Assembly (NCBI RefSeq): GCF_000003815.2
Contig: NC_049980.1
Location: 7,720,678 to 7,784,677 of the forward strand
Direction of reading: 5' to 3'
From: Branchiostoma floridae
Lineage: Eukaryota > Chordata > Leptocardii > Amphioxiformes > Branchiostomatidae
DNA: 64,000 bases
The stretch's first letter is position 1. The number at the start of each line of letters is the position of its first letter. Under the pieces are notes generated by a model. It saw only the letters and a program-made list of their open reading frames with translations. It was not told where the DNA came from and ran no database searches. The translations under genes were made by a program, and so were the position numbers. Positions 50,001 through 57,620 of the stretch are shown here, piece after piece.

Positions 50001-53000
50001 CAGGTATGATGTGCAGTATTGTAGTACCTGCAAGTAATACCTGTAAAACCAAATAATTTATCCCCTGTAAAAGATCTAATGGACACAAGCCAGGATTACT
50101 GCAACATGGGGGTGTCCTGTCTACGTGATCATGACTAAATTACATGCATGTTGTTGTACCTGTTTTAGATGTAGTCTCCTATGATAACAAAACATTTTTG
50201 CACCTTCTATTTAGTCCCTATATTAAAGGACGCAAGCCTGGAGTGTCTATATATAGAGTACAATGTACATGACTCCATCTCAATCAACAGGCATACCTTT
50301 AGTTTGTACCAAAGAGCCTTATGTCTGTTTTCCACATAGTTGATGGTGGTTGGACTGACTGGGGCTCATGGTCCGCCTGCAGCGTGACATGTGGAGTTGG
50401 TGAGCAGACTCGGGACCGAACCTGCACCGACCCTGAACCAGCTAACGGTGGGGCGGACTGTGATGGACTGGCTCAGGAAACACAAGCCTGCGACACGGGG
50501 GTGTCCTGTCTAGTAATAGGTAACTGTCTAGTACTTACATTTTTACTTGTATCGCTAAAGTATTCTCCTATTAGAACATGTCAAGTTTTCCCTATTGATC
50601 AAGCCCCCTTAAGTATCACACAACCAAGAAGTATCTAGAGTATTCCTGATATCAGCAGACATACTTCCAGTTTGTTCCAGCAAACCTAAAATCTGTTTTC
50701 CACATAGTTGATGGTGGTTGGACTGACTGGGGCTCATGGTCCGCCTGCAGCGTGACATGTGGAGTTGGTGAGCAGACTCGGGACCGAACCTGTACCAATC
50801 CTGAACCAGCTAACGGTGGGGCAGACTGTGATGGACTGGCTCAGGAAACACAAGCCTGCGACACGGGGGTGTCCTGTCCAGGTAACTCTAAATTATACTA
50901 TGCACTAAAAAATAGTTACTCAAGCAACTGGATATGGTTTTGAAACCATATCCAGTTGCTTGAGTATATTTGTTATGCATCTCCCAATAATTTCTTATTA
51001 CAATAAGTAATTAATAATTTGAAAGCAAAGCTCTCAATTTGAGTATTTCCTCTCAGGAAATTTTCTTTCTATTTGTAAAAGAAAGCCTTAAATCTGTTTT
51101 CCACATAGTTGATGGTGGTTGGACTGACTGGGGCTCATGGTCCGCCTGCAGCATGACATGTGAAGTTGGTGAGCAGACTCGGGACCGAACCTGCACCAAC
51201 CCTGCACCAGCTCACGGTGGGGCGGACTGCGATGGACTGGCCCAGGAAACTCAAGCCTGCGACACGGGGGTGTCCTGTCCAGGTAAGTTAAATTGCTGTA
51301 AATTTGGCTCTAAAATATTGATTTTGTTCTCTTTTTGTGACAAAATACATGTATTTGGAAGAAAAGCAATTCACTCTTCTATGTGCAACCTAATACCCAG
51401 GCACTCAATGTATCATTGATTTTTAGTTCTGTTAAGAAAATAGAGACAATCATTAACCCAAGTGTTTTTCTTAGGAACTGCAGCAGATTCTTGTTTTTGT
51501 TCAGTTTGTTCTAACCATACTATTGTTAAGATTTTAATAGATGCAGCTTATATATTCGGGAAGAAGCGGTAACAGGTTTCAGCCCTTTGCATCTTTTTGT
51601 AGAAAACAGTATCAATCACAATTCTAGTTCCATGTCTTGAAGATAGAAATTTCATACATGCTACAATGATGTGTTAAATAATGGTATGTCTATACTTGAT
51701 ATATACGCAATAAAGATTAAGAATGATTCTTTAGCCATAACATATGCAAATTAGGATGAAATCTGGATGATTTTTGAGAACATATAAAGAGAGATACTAT
51801 AATATTGTTTTATGTCTTCTCCAATTCTAGTATTGCCGACCCGAGATTGCTCGGACGTGTACCCTCACCTGCGCCCTGCCGGTAACTTCGGCAGGTACCA
51901 GAACAAATACTGCTTTTGGTCCTCTGCATGGAGAAACAGACGGCTGAACTACACAAAAGCCCAACAAGAGTGCGAGTCCAATGGTGGGACGTTGGCTATG
52001 ATCAAAGATGCCAGTGTGCAGGCATTTATCAATAACCTCCTGAAGACTAGTAGCGGTAGAACTCAAAGGTAAATAATAGTAGTTTTAGTTAGCTGCACTT
52101 TTTAAAGTCAATGGAATTTGAATCAATGTCACCGATCTTCAACTGAAGGATTCTCCAAACATTAGATGATAAGTGATGTTTAAGAAATTAAGTCATTCAT
52201 TTACATCATGTAGTCCCTGGTGATGATGATGCTTTCTCGTCATCTCATAATGTCTGCACTTTAAAATGTGTGGGTTAACAAACACACAGATTCTTTTGTC
52301 CCTAAAAGTCTGAATAAATACTAGCTTGCCATTGAGAAGAAAAGGCTTTAACTTGAAGGGGTCTATCAGAAAAATACTCCTACTGGAGATTGGAAAAAAT
52401 GACCAATCTGAAGAACTAACTCTACAGCACAAGAATGAAAAAAGTTACGCAAGCTGTATTTATTGCCTGCATGAAAATGCAGGACCTGATATAGTTTCCA
52501 GTTTTGTTGTCTGTGTGTTTTAGTGCGTTTCTGGTGATATATCTCCAGATCGCAGCGTGATATTGCGATGATATTTGGTACATGGGTTGGCGGTGGTGGC
52601 TTGATGGTTTGATTTTGGGCCTCATTGACTTATATTGACATTAACTATATTTGTAATCAATTATGTTTTATCTGGCATATTTGTTAAGTATTCCTACATA
52701 TGAATAAGATTTATAAATTTTTGAAACACTTTTTTATTCTAAAAAGTCTAACAATAGACCAAACTGTCTTTGCTTTCCTAAACATTAAAATTTGTGCTTT
52801 GTATTGTATTGTATTTACCCATTCATTCATTTCTTATTTCAGGAACTACTGGATTGGCCTGGATGACCTGAACAGGGAGGGTGTGTTTGAGTGGAATGAC
52901 GGGACCAAACTGGGAAGCTATCGCAGGTTCAAGTCCAAACGCCCTCACAAAATAAGGGACTGTGTGGCCCTGTGGAGGACGGCCAAACTAAGTCGTTGGT

Positions 53001-53768
53001 TCCCACTGAAGTGCAAGATCCATCTGCCCTACATCTGTCAGATGGGTGAGCAAAAAGCTTATTGATACTTTCATTAAACTTTATGTACCTCCATTGTCAA
53101 GACTTCAGTAAGTATTAAATACCATGTTTATAGCAATTTCTGGCAAATTATAACTAAGCTGTCCAACTAAACCAATACGGTCAAAACCATAATTCTCTAG
53201 GCACATATCACCTTATACACATCACAGTAACTTAATGTGTCCAAAAACTACAAACCAGACTACAAAGAGTTGAATATGTTTACTAGCTATAGACAGACAT
53301 CACTGATACTTTAAAAGGTCTGAAATTATAGTCTCAACCAGAACCCTTTTGTGGGCTGCAGAATTTTTTTTTAGAATTAACCAGAAAAAGAGAACTAATA
53401 AGTCTTTCAATGTCAAGGGAAATCATTTAGCCAAACAAAAAAATTACTTGATTTACCTAAGTCCAGAGGACTTAACCAAGGCCATGCTCCTCAGTAGCTG
53501 GTCCTTCAAAGATTTTTGACTGGCAAATGAACTGCGTTCACCACTATTTTTGTCAATTTCTACAATTCATTCAGACACTAATTAAAACTACAGATTAACA
53601 AAGATAACATTATGATAGAACACTAGTTATTAATGTTGAAATTTCTATAAGTTTTTCTACATACCTTAAACATTAAATTCAGCATCACAATGTGACATTC
53701 AATGTCTCTGTTACAATGTATTACAAACATCTTATATGCCTCTTACAGACTACAATGTGAACAACTAA
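18579..53768 (+). CDS. VWDE-like: Gene 2: VWDE-like secreted protein with SMB, seven TSP1 repeats and C-type lectin domain
   Basis: Exons: 18579 to the N gap at 18793, 19407-19529, 19718-19908, 20144-20348, 21183-21242, 22511-22806, 25340-25429, 25610-26017, 26397-26470, 27886-27949, 28236-28460, 39477-39682, 40088-40541, 43189-43563, 44057-44317, 44546-44660, 46515-47132, 47522-47656, 47876-47959, then 48454-53768 (exons 20-29, listed below). Phases match at every visible join; exons 2-29 give 1,891 codons plus stop. Order: signal peptide (from MMMQSWW), SMB, EGF, D8C, VWDE-specific region, VWD, polybasic site, EGF, He-PIG-like domain, EGFs, TSP1 x7, CTLD. No transmembrane segment is visible, so it is predicted secreted or matrix-associated. 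Order and motifs from D8C to He-PIG match vertebrate VWDE; the N- and C-terminal additions do not. Two neighbouring ATGs (18582, 18585) are equally possible starts. Confidence 0.85.
18793..18892. other. Assembly gap (100 N)
   Basis: One hundred N, hiding the end of gene 2 exon 1 and its donor site. Confidence 1.
18990..19100. repeat. Degenerate TTTCGTCC short repeats
   Basis: Seven irregularly spaced copies of TTCGTCC(CC) in about 100 bp of gene 2 intron 1. No function is suggested by the context. Confidence 0.6.
19929..20024. repeat. (GT)n(GA)n microsatellite
   Basis: Compound dinucleotide repeat in gene 2 intron 3, beginning 20 bp after the donor of exon 3. Confidence 0.95.
20500..20754 (-). 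mobile_element. tRNA-derived SINE
   Basis: Read on the - strand from 20754, the head looks like a tRNA: box A TGGCGCAGCGG and box B AGTTCGAATCC are spaced as in a tRNA gene (about 72 nt, to 20683). It is followed by an unrelated body with GCCCTTGGGAAAGGCACTT, a motif common in invertebrate SINE bodies. It lies in gene 2 intron 4. Reading frames over it are chance. Confidence 0.75.
21243..22510. other. Gene 2 intron 5, short direct repeats only
   Basis: Holds repeated words TGATCATTCCTC..CTGCTGGGTG (21509-21550 and again 22145-22190) and ATTGGT(C/T)AATGTT.TTATTCACCACTTGA (21576-21655, two to three copies). No coding signal or recognisable transposon ends. Confidence 0.5.
23140..24022 (-). mobile_element. 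Decayed second copy of the CR1-like LINE
   Basis: Same sequence as the fragment at 10051-10925, including the 3' UTR hairpin (about 23195-23275), but with many substitutions and indels and no open frame. It is also 5'-truncated. It lies in gene 2 intron 6. Comparing the two copies shows the hairpin has changed less than the flanking coding part. Confidence 0.8.
24430..24790 (+). repeat. Dispersed repeat, related to the element at 44688-45206
   Basis: Matches the inverse complement of about 44800-45120: shared features include the ATTCAGTCTTC block, the GGCGCTAAGAAA/GTACGCTAAGAAA block, and ATAGGGAAT(A/G)CATGGGTAGGG. Terminal repeats are not seen in this copy. It lies in gene 2 intron 6. Confidence 0.6.
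26531..26705. mobile_element. Short pogo/mariner-like MITE
   Basis: Starts CAGTCAAACCTGTATTAG and ends TATAGACAGGTTTGACTG; TA precedes it and CA (a decayed TA) follows. About 175 bp. It shares its ends and the TTTTTGTCGGTCCCTTGGAT block with the 0.9-kb element at 14955-15852, so it is probably an internal-deletion derivative. It lies in gene 2 intron 9. Confidence 0.8.
27455..27701 (+). pseudogene. Possible relict D8C-like exon in gene 2 intron 9
   Basis: An open 247-bp stretch flanked by AG (27453-27454) and GTAAG (from 27702) reads SVWFDN...[15 protein letters not shown]...VINCGHG. The spacing of W, C, VPG-C and the VxNCG resembles the second D8C exon. Its ends would be phase 0 while intron 9 is phase 2, so it cannot be spliced into gene 2 without a frameshift, and one of the paired CC residues is replaced. 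It may be a stranded exon copy or chance. Confidence 0.3.
27741..27793. repeat. Palindromic hairpin element, diverged copy
   Basis: CAAGCAACTGGATATGGTTT and an imperfect inverse (GGTTTCCATATTAATCCAGTTGC) separated by about 13 bases. Related to the perfect palindrome at 50917-50966. Confidence 0.7.
28560..29420. repeat. Dispersed repeat copy (intron 11 left)
   Basis: Direct-orientation relative of 38340-38800: shares CACCTCCATGAAA, the CATGTCACAA.TATAAAATTCC block, TTGCCTAAGCTAC, and CTGCATGCCTAAAATG. A tract of imperfect AGTAAGTCCA words follows at 29080-29310. Confidence 0.6.
29420..30722. other. Intron 11 segment with dispersed-repeat motifs, no gene
   Basis: Contains an inverted pair TTCCCTTCGTGAAACGAAGGG (29405-29425) and the motif GCTCTAGCGGCGTG...GGTACTGCAGCGG, related to a block near 36690. 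No coding signal. Confidence 0.4.
31640..31980 (+). mobile_element. LINE C-terminal zinc-knuckle-like remnant nested in the TIR element
   Basis: One frame reads [21 protein letters not shown] (split here as CPFC then EDEYHF then CPKY), then [12 protein letters not shown]. This Cys-His block, CPxC-x-EDExHF-x-CPxY, is the usual C-terminal end of a group of invertebrate LINE polyproteins. Only the last roughly 100 residues remain and an upstream stop lies in frame. Confidence 0.65.
32046..32117. repeat. Near-perfect 72-nt hairpin
   Basis: A 23-bp perfect outer stem (32046-32068 with 32095-32117), a 5-base one-sided bulge, an 8-bp inner stem (32069-32076 with 32082-32089) and a 5-base loop. The size and shape resemble a pre-miRNA, but it sits next to a LINE end in a transposon nest, and may be transposon-derived. 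Confidence 0.85.
32695..34549. other. Intron 11 segment, no gene recognised
   Basis: AT-rich. A TTATGCAAATTAGCCCCTGA..TTTGCAT block near 33598-33625 belongs to the dispersed octamer-palindrome repeats. Nothing else is recognisable. Confidence 0.4.
34578..36375 (-). mobile_element. CR1-like LINE with reverse transcriptase, 5'-truncated and frameshifted
   Basis: On the - strand: a segment at 36375-36057 ([19 protein letters not shown]), a frameshifted junction at 36057-35997, then a 440-residue open frame 35997-34675 with [49 protein letters not shown] and the palm motif FADD. The thumb region ([27 protein letters not shown]) follows. The endonuclease domain is absent. The 3' end carries a (GAA)n simple tail (34583-34600). 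Near-identical 28-bp direct repeats flank it (34550-34577, 36532-36559, two mismatches), either a long target-site duplication or a host repeat. It is inside gene 2 intron 11, antisense. Confidence 0.85.
36570..37760. repeat. Dispersed repeat with ~240-bp tandem units of octamer palindromes
   Basis: From about 36965 to 37480 a unit of roughly 240 bp is repeated about 2.2 times. Each unit carries two inverted pairs of the type ATTATGCAAAT...ATTTGCATAAT, plus GTGTTGACGGATCGTCA and AAATCCACTGCATT blocks. Flanking parts hold CTAG(C/T)GGCTTG motifs shared with 29560. It lies in gene 2 intron 11. Confidence 0.7.
38340..39376. mobile_element. Foldback-type dispersed repeat (intron 11 right)
   Basis: Begins TACCTCCATGAAA and ends with the inverse TTTCATGGAGGTA, about 1.04 kb apart. 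Interior blocks (CTGCAGTACCAAGG, GCTAGGGGG.CC, AATCCACCC...GAGTTAT, ACACACACAGACA) recur at 16755-17790, 20920-21120 and 42540-42870. It ends 100 bp before exon 12. Confidence 0.6.
40088..40541 (+). other. Gene 2 exon 13: post-VWD segment with polybasic cleavage site
   Basis: The exon (151 codons) encodes the end of the VWD module (CTCSGAD...C), then the basic run [13 protein letters not shown], which fits the furin/proprotein convertase pattern R-x-(K/R)-R. An acidic, Pro/Glu-rich linker follows, then NHCRMTI and the [12 protein letters not shown] stretch. A basic cleavage-like site also occurs at this place in vertebrate VWDE, so the protein may be processed into two chains. Confidence 0.75.
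40626..41307 (-). mobile_element. Penelope-like element fragment with GIY-YIG endonuclease
   Basis: The - strand frame 41195-40719 (158 aa) encodes the C-terminal GIY-YIG nuclease of a Penelope-like retroelement: [22 protein letters not shown] and an H-x-ESPGH segment. The reverse transcriptase is missing. The fragment is flanked by a 54-bp perfect inverted repeat (within 40626-40682 and 41217-41271). Inverted terminal repeats of this kind are known for Penelope-like insertions. It lies in gene 2 intron 13, antisense. The fragment at 4996-5130 is from the same family. Confidence 0.85.
42540..42870. repeat. Dispersed repeat fragment (intron 13)
   Basis: Contains CAGTACCAAGG, AATCCATCCAGAGGTTCTTG and an ACACAGACAGACA end, as in 17520-17745 and 39200-39376. 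A shorter fragment with ATCCATCCAGAGGTTCT lies at 41935-41951. Confidence 0.6.
43189..44660 (+). other. Gene 2 exons 14-16: EGF and VWDE core
   Basis: Exon 14 (43189-43563) carries ERCVQKVF, then an EGF of tenascin type, [18 protein letters not shown] (18 residues shown), then [11 protein letters not shown]. Exon 15 (44057-44317) carries [21 protein letters not shown]. Exon 16 (44546-44660) carries [15 protein letters not shown]...CEQC. The blocks CSGNGxC, ISNDGxxF, YDGxCQxC and GxCxxxGxxNP occur in the same order in vertebrate VWDE, which is my main reason for the family call. Confidence 0.8.
43818..43932. repeat. Small imperfect foldback in intron 14
   Basis: CAGGTATTCCATATCGCA at the left and an imperfect inverse TGATACGGAATACCCTG at the right, with a second inner inverted pair (GGTTGGATCG / TCCAACC..). 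Probably a short MITE; no target duplication assigned. Confidence 0.4.
44688..45206. mobile_element. MITE with AAGGGGCATTCCACTCC ends
   Basis: The left end AAAGGGGCATTCCACTCC is the exact inverse of the right end GGAGTGGAATGCCCCTTT. TTAA can be read as a target duplication on both sides, though TA fits too. About 520 bp in gene 2 intron 16. A related interior occurs inverted at 24430-24790. The long - strand frame here (44789-45031) has a similar translation in the other copy, but no domain is recognised. Confidence 0.75.
45207..46514. other. Rest of gene 2 intron 16, nothing recognised
   Basis: No coding signal and no clear repeat ends. A GACGTGATCG word pair near 45331-45355 and a CG-rich spot near 46155-46190 stand out only weakly. 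Confidence 0.4.
46515..47959 (+). other. Gene 2 exons 17-19: He-PIG/cadherin-like domain and EGF repeats
   Basis: Exon 17 (618 nt, 46515-47132) encodes an Ig-fold He-PIG/cadherin-like domain ([25 protein letters not shown]) followed by three EGFs (CPCQNNGNC..., VDECASNPC..., HCGLQPC...). Exon 18 (47522-47656) encodes a DINEC calcium-binding EGF. Exon 19 (47876-47959) encodes only DINEC...GSYSCV, an EGF missing its final two Cys. All three are phase 1-1, as expected for shuffled extracellular exons. Confidence 0.85.
48454..51282 (+). other. Gene 2 exons 20-26: seven thrombospondin type 1 repeats
   Basis: Exons 48454-48633, 48984-49157, 49494-49667, 49830-50003, 50340-50519, 50708-50881 and 51109-51282 each encode one TSP1 repeat of about 58 residues. 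All are phase 1-1. Each has W-x-x-W-x-x-W (C-mannosylation context) and, in six of seven, CSVTCG (O-fucosylation motif); the seventh has CSMTCE. Exon 24 uses a donor two codons later than its sisters. TSP1 arrays typically bind glycosaminoglycans or partner proteins in the matrix. Vertebrate VWDE ends in EGF repeats instead. Confidence 0.92.
50917..50966. repeat. Perfect 24-bp-arm palindrome (hairpin MITE)
   Basis: TACTCAAGCAACTGGATATG and the following bases to 50940 pair perfectly with 50943-50966, leaving a 2-base loop. It is inserted in intron 25; the paralogous intron 22 lacks it. A diverged copy is at 27741-27793. Confidence 0.85.
51831..53768 (+). other. Gene 2 exons 27-29: C-type lectin-like domain and C-terminus
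   Basis: Exons 51831-52068, 52843-53045 and 53749-53768. The CTLD shows KYCFW, A-x-x-x-C-x-x-x-GGTLAMI, YWIGLDD, FEWNDGT, DCVALW and LPYICQ in the normal order. The calcium/sugar motif EPN or QPD is absent ([10 protein letters not shown] there) and the WND triad before the last Cys is not kept, so classical calcium-dependent sugar binding is unlikely. The last exon adds DYNVNN and a stop. Confidence 0.9.
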
Positions 53769-53927
53769 GTTGATGACATACGTGACGTCAGCCGAACAGC
53801 CTTATGACGTCAGGACAACGTTACAACAACACCAGAATGTTGTCAGGCTAGACAAGTAATGAAATAGACTTGAATAGAATACAGCTTGACATACATCCCT
53901 AGTTTACACTTTGATCCAATACGAAAC

Positions 53928-53933
53928 AATAAA
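53928..53933 (+). terminator. AATAAA polyadenylation signal of gene 2
   Basis: Canonical AATAAA 160 bp after the stop codon, the first one downstream. Confidence 0.55.
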
Positions 53934-56900
53934 GCTGATCTACCACTTGCTACTACATGTATCACTAGTCCTGTAGAAGATTTCTTTGCTCCCAAAGTTT
54001 ATAACTGTCAAACTGTGCTAAATGTAACTGTTACAGTTTCAGTAACTTATAACCTTTTGCTCATTTAGAGGGAACTATATCAGCACATTTTTGATAGCAT
54101 CAAACTCAATTAGGACCATTAAGTAACTAAAGATTTGGTACAAATTTTCAAAGATTTTAGAAACAGCACCCAGATCTACATATTAAGAAATACCTGCACA
54201 GCTCCTATTTTACCTGCGTAAGCAAGTGGTATATATTTAAGCCCTGTAGTAAATAGGTGATAATATTAGGCTATATGCAACATCATTATACTATATTGAT
54301 CATCAGCACAAGTTAGTACAAATGTATTACTATTAGTGCAACAGAAAGATAAACCATATATAAGGTACAAATGCAGATTGCAATTAAATAGCACAATATA
54401 TATGTAACAAATGTGATGGATATCAGCAGGTACTTACATGCAATAATTCCAGAAAATATTGCACTTGAAGGTTGAGATTGCAGTGTCAGTCAGGAACAGC
54501 CAGCCAATTGGTTGGTTGCCATTCTGGATTGGAGAGAACATGTATGACATGAGGGTTGTAAAATCAGTGGTCATGGATAATTTGTTATTGTGCTATTGTG
54601 TGGCAGTCAAAAATTATGCAATGGCTTCCGCTATGCAACGACTATCCAGTTAGGTTTTATATATCCTTGCCCTACTTTGATTTATTTGGCAATATAGTAA
54701 CAGCAATTTGCATTTTTGCATCAACATTAAAAAGAAATGGTATTTTAGTATAATACTTGTAATCATACAATGTACATGTATGCAACAGTGTCTGCTATGC
54801 AACAACTTACAAGTGACACAAGTTACTATTAGTATTACTAATACTAGGTCAATATACATTTCAATATCTTGCCTTTACTTATAGTGTTATGATAGATGAC
54901 TTAGTAAACTTACTGAGAGTTAGACACATGAGGCAATTACTAGTAGGTGGGCTCAGCAGGCTTGGTCAGCAGCCATCCTCTTTACATCCTTCCAGCTTAC
55001 ATGTATGTTGACTGCATGCAGGTCCCTCTCAATTGTCTGTAATTCATCTTGGGTAACCTCTGTGTCTCATTCCTGTGTGGAGTTCAATGTATGACTCAGT
55101 TTGACTCAGTCTTAAATTTTCTAGTGCATTAAGTCTTATAGCATGGCTGAGCCAGCTCAGATGCCCTTGATTGGTAATAGATTTTTAGCTTTTAGCAGTT
55201 TGCATTTTCTAGCTCTAGTTCGATTTCTTCGGCTATACAATAACAGCATTATATTCACATTTAACGTAAATTAGTCACAAAGTTAGTCTGATGGAAGGCG
55301 TCCTCAAGCGTGCAACCCCAGGTATTAACTCATTGTCAATTTCTTTGGAAAAAAACACCTTAAAGGTGCCATGAAATCATAATGAAAAAAAAATTAAATT
55401 TTTAATCAGAAAACATGCTGAATGTCTTTGGAAACAGTCTAAATCTATGATCGTGATGATGTCGTCCATTAGATTAACATAGTCATCAATGATAAATTCA
55501 ATAAGGTGTGGTATAGAGAATATCAAGTAATCATTACTACATTTAGCACATTGTATAACTATAACACTTTTACTTTTGCATCTGTAGTGGTTGCCATCAG
55601 AAAACTTAACATTTTGTTACTACTCTACTCCTCAGCTATTCTCTTCAGTTACAGTAAATACAAATTGAATGTGATCTATATTCTGCATCACTCTTAAAGG
55701 GACACAATGCAAATGTTAAAATGCTATAGGTCATATCATTAGTGTCAGGAAAAAAAGAAATATCATGTTTCAACATCAGAAGATTTGACACATAAAATGC
55801 CATGAAGACAATTATGCTGCAATGGTTTAAAGGTCAGCTGGTGAGAAATCATTCCCATCTCACCGGTAACCTTTATCAAAATGAACTTTAACAGAAACAA
55901 ATGCATCTTTTTTTTACTTGAATACCTTGTACTGTGTCCCTTTACAGTAGGCTATTTGTTTTAAATCAGTGAAAAGGGAGCTTTATAATGAAGCAGATGA
56001 GAAATGAAAACATCTGGAGGATCACATCAGTTTATGACAGTACTTAGGAATGTATTGTTTTCAATACTAAAGAAATAAAATGAGGTGACGGGAATGTGTT
56101 TGTCAATGTGTGTTTCTGCATCTTGTAACACAGAATCCGGTGCCATTAGAGAGCAGTCTTAATACAAGGATTATAACTCCTCTAGTTGCAGCCAAAAGAC
56201 TGTATGTCTGTTACCACATGATTTGTTGAGATCATGACTTAGATATCACGTGCCAACACTCAGACACATCTCAATTAAAGAGTCCTTTAATTCAAGAACC
56301 TGTACTGCACAGAGGGAACAAGTACAGTATATATCAGAAACTCTTTTGGAGGGCTAACTTCTAAATGGTGATGATGAACATCTCTGTTTAAGTCTCTATA
56401 CCAATCATCTTAGCAGATTTTTAAAAAATAGTTGAATTGAACACAACAAAAATTGAGGAATGTTTTATGCTTTTTTGGGAGGTATTGTAGAGACTAACAG
56501 TAATAAATGTAACTTAATGCTTAATCCAGGTCATCCTTTCATGCCTGGCTTCTGCTGGTGTATTTCACCAGCAGTGGACCTGATGAAGTCCCCACCGGCA
56601 ATACTGGCATCTCATTATTATCACTGCATTAATCAGATATTCTCCTTTCTGTTTTAGCTAGCTAATACAGTCAAGAGGCAACGTGATTGGCTTGTAACTT
56701 TACAGGAGAAAGAGTATCTGATTGGCTGATGGCTGTCCAGCACTAAAGAAAGGTAGATGGATCGCAGGCTGGTACCTCAGTGCTCTATACATGTACTGAG
56801 CCCATACTAGCAGTGGGCCTGCCATTAGACTTGGAGGGTTGGTTGGCCCTGTGAGCAGGAGGTCCAAGAAGAAAATAACTTATTACACAAAGATTTTTCT

Positions 56901-57012
56901 TAGACAGTTGATGGACATAAAAAAAGGGTAACATTAAAAATCGAAAATGACACAATTGAAAATGAAAATGTTATCAATTCTAGCTAGTGCTTCCCTTTGC
57001 AAATTATCAAGA
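53934..57012. other. Downstream of gene 2, no gene recognised
   Basis: AT-rich with only short chance frames. A GTGATTGGCTTGTAACTT...ATTGGCTGATGGCTG stretch near 56680-56730 resembles 36400-36490 (GATTGGCTGATAGCTT), a dispersed repeat. Confidence 0.45.
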
Positions 57013-57620
57013 CTAAATTTTCAGCTTGACTCCTTTATTTGCCATGACATTTAATTCTTGAGACTGTTGACTGACTGGAATCAGTCCAACGTTCACCATG
57101 GCACATTTCACCTTTGTGGGTTCCAGCAGGATGTTGCTGACATTCTTCAGCACTATCCTACAGTCTTTTTCTCCCGTCTGCTCATGAGTACAAACACCAG
57201 AGGGAAGCTCTTCATGCAGTCGTCCTTCCTGATGAATACACTGACTGATGGTGAACAACCGCTTGAAGGGCGACTTGCACAGCTTGAACGTCCAGGTACC
57301 TGTCATTTGCCAGGTGTTTCAGCTGTGTGTCGGTCGCCAAGACCAGGTGCGGCACACCCGGACATCCCCCTTGGGGAATGATGCTCCTCGTCAACCTCAA
57401 AGTTCAAGTCTATCGGGTCCTCAGGCCTCAGCCTCTGTCTGCGGTGATTGGCTGCTCTCGTTAGGTGCTCTGGCTTTCTCAGTAATGGACAGAGCACATC
57501 ACCAAGCTCCGTCAGCAAGACATCTTCCACAATAGCTTAACCGAAAATTTGAAAAGGTAACCCACTGCCTCTTTCTTCGCCCGAGCCACGATCTTGGCTG
57601 CTGTCACGGCGCCGACAATT
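57013..57620 (-). pseudogene. MULE transposase-like pseudogene
   Basis: Read on the - strand across several frames: AAKIVARAKKEAVGYLF, IVEDVLLTEL, LTRAANHRRQRLRPEDP-DLNFEV, LATDTQLKHLANDRY, then GTWTFKLCKSPFKRLFTIS and RIVLKNV. This order is typical of animal proteins with a MULE transposase domain (FLYWCH-associated), where the segment after the RPxDPxDLxFEL block reads DGTFK...PFxQLFxIH. At least three frameshifts separate the pieces and the catalytic end is not visible, so it is a dead copy. No terminal inverted repeats were found. Confidence 0.65.
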
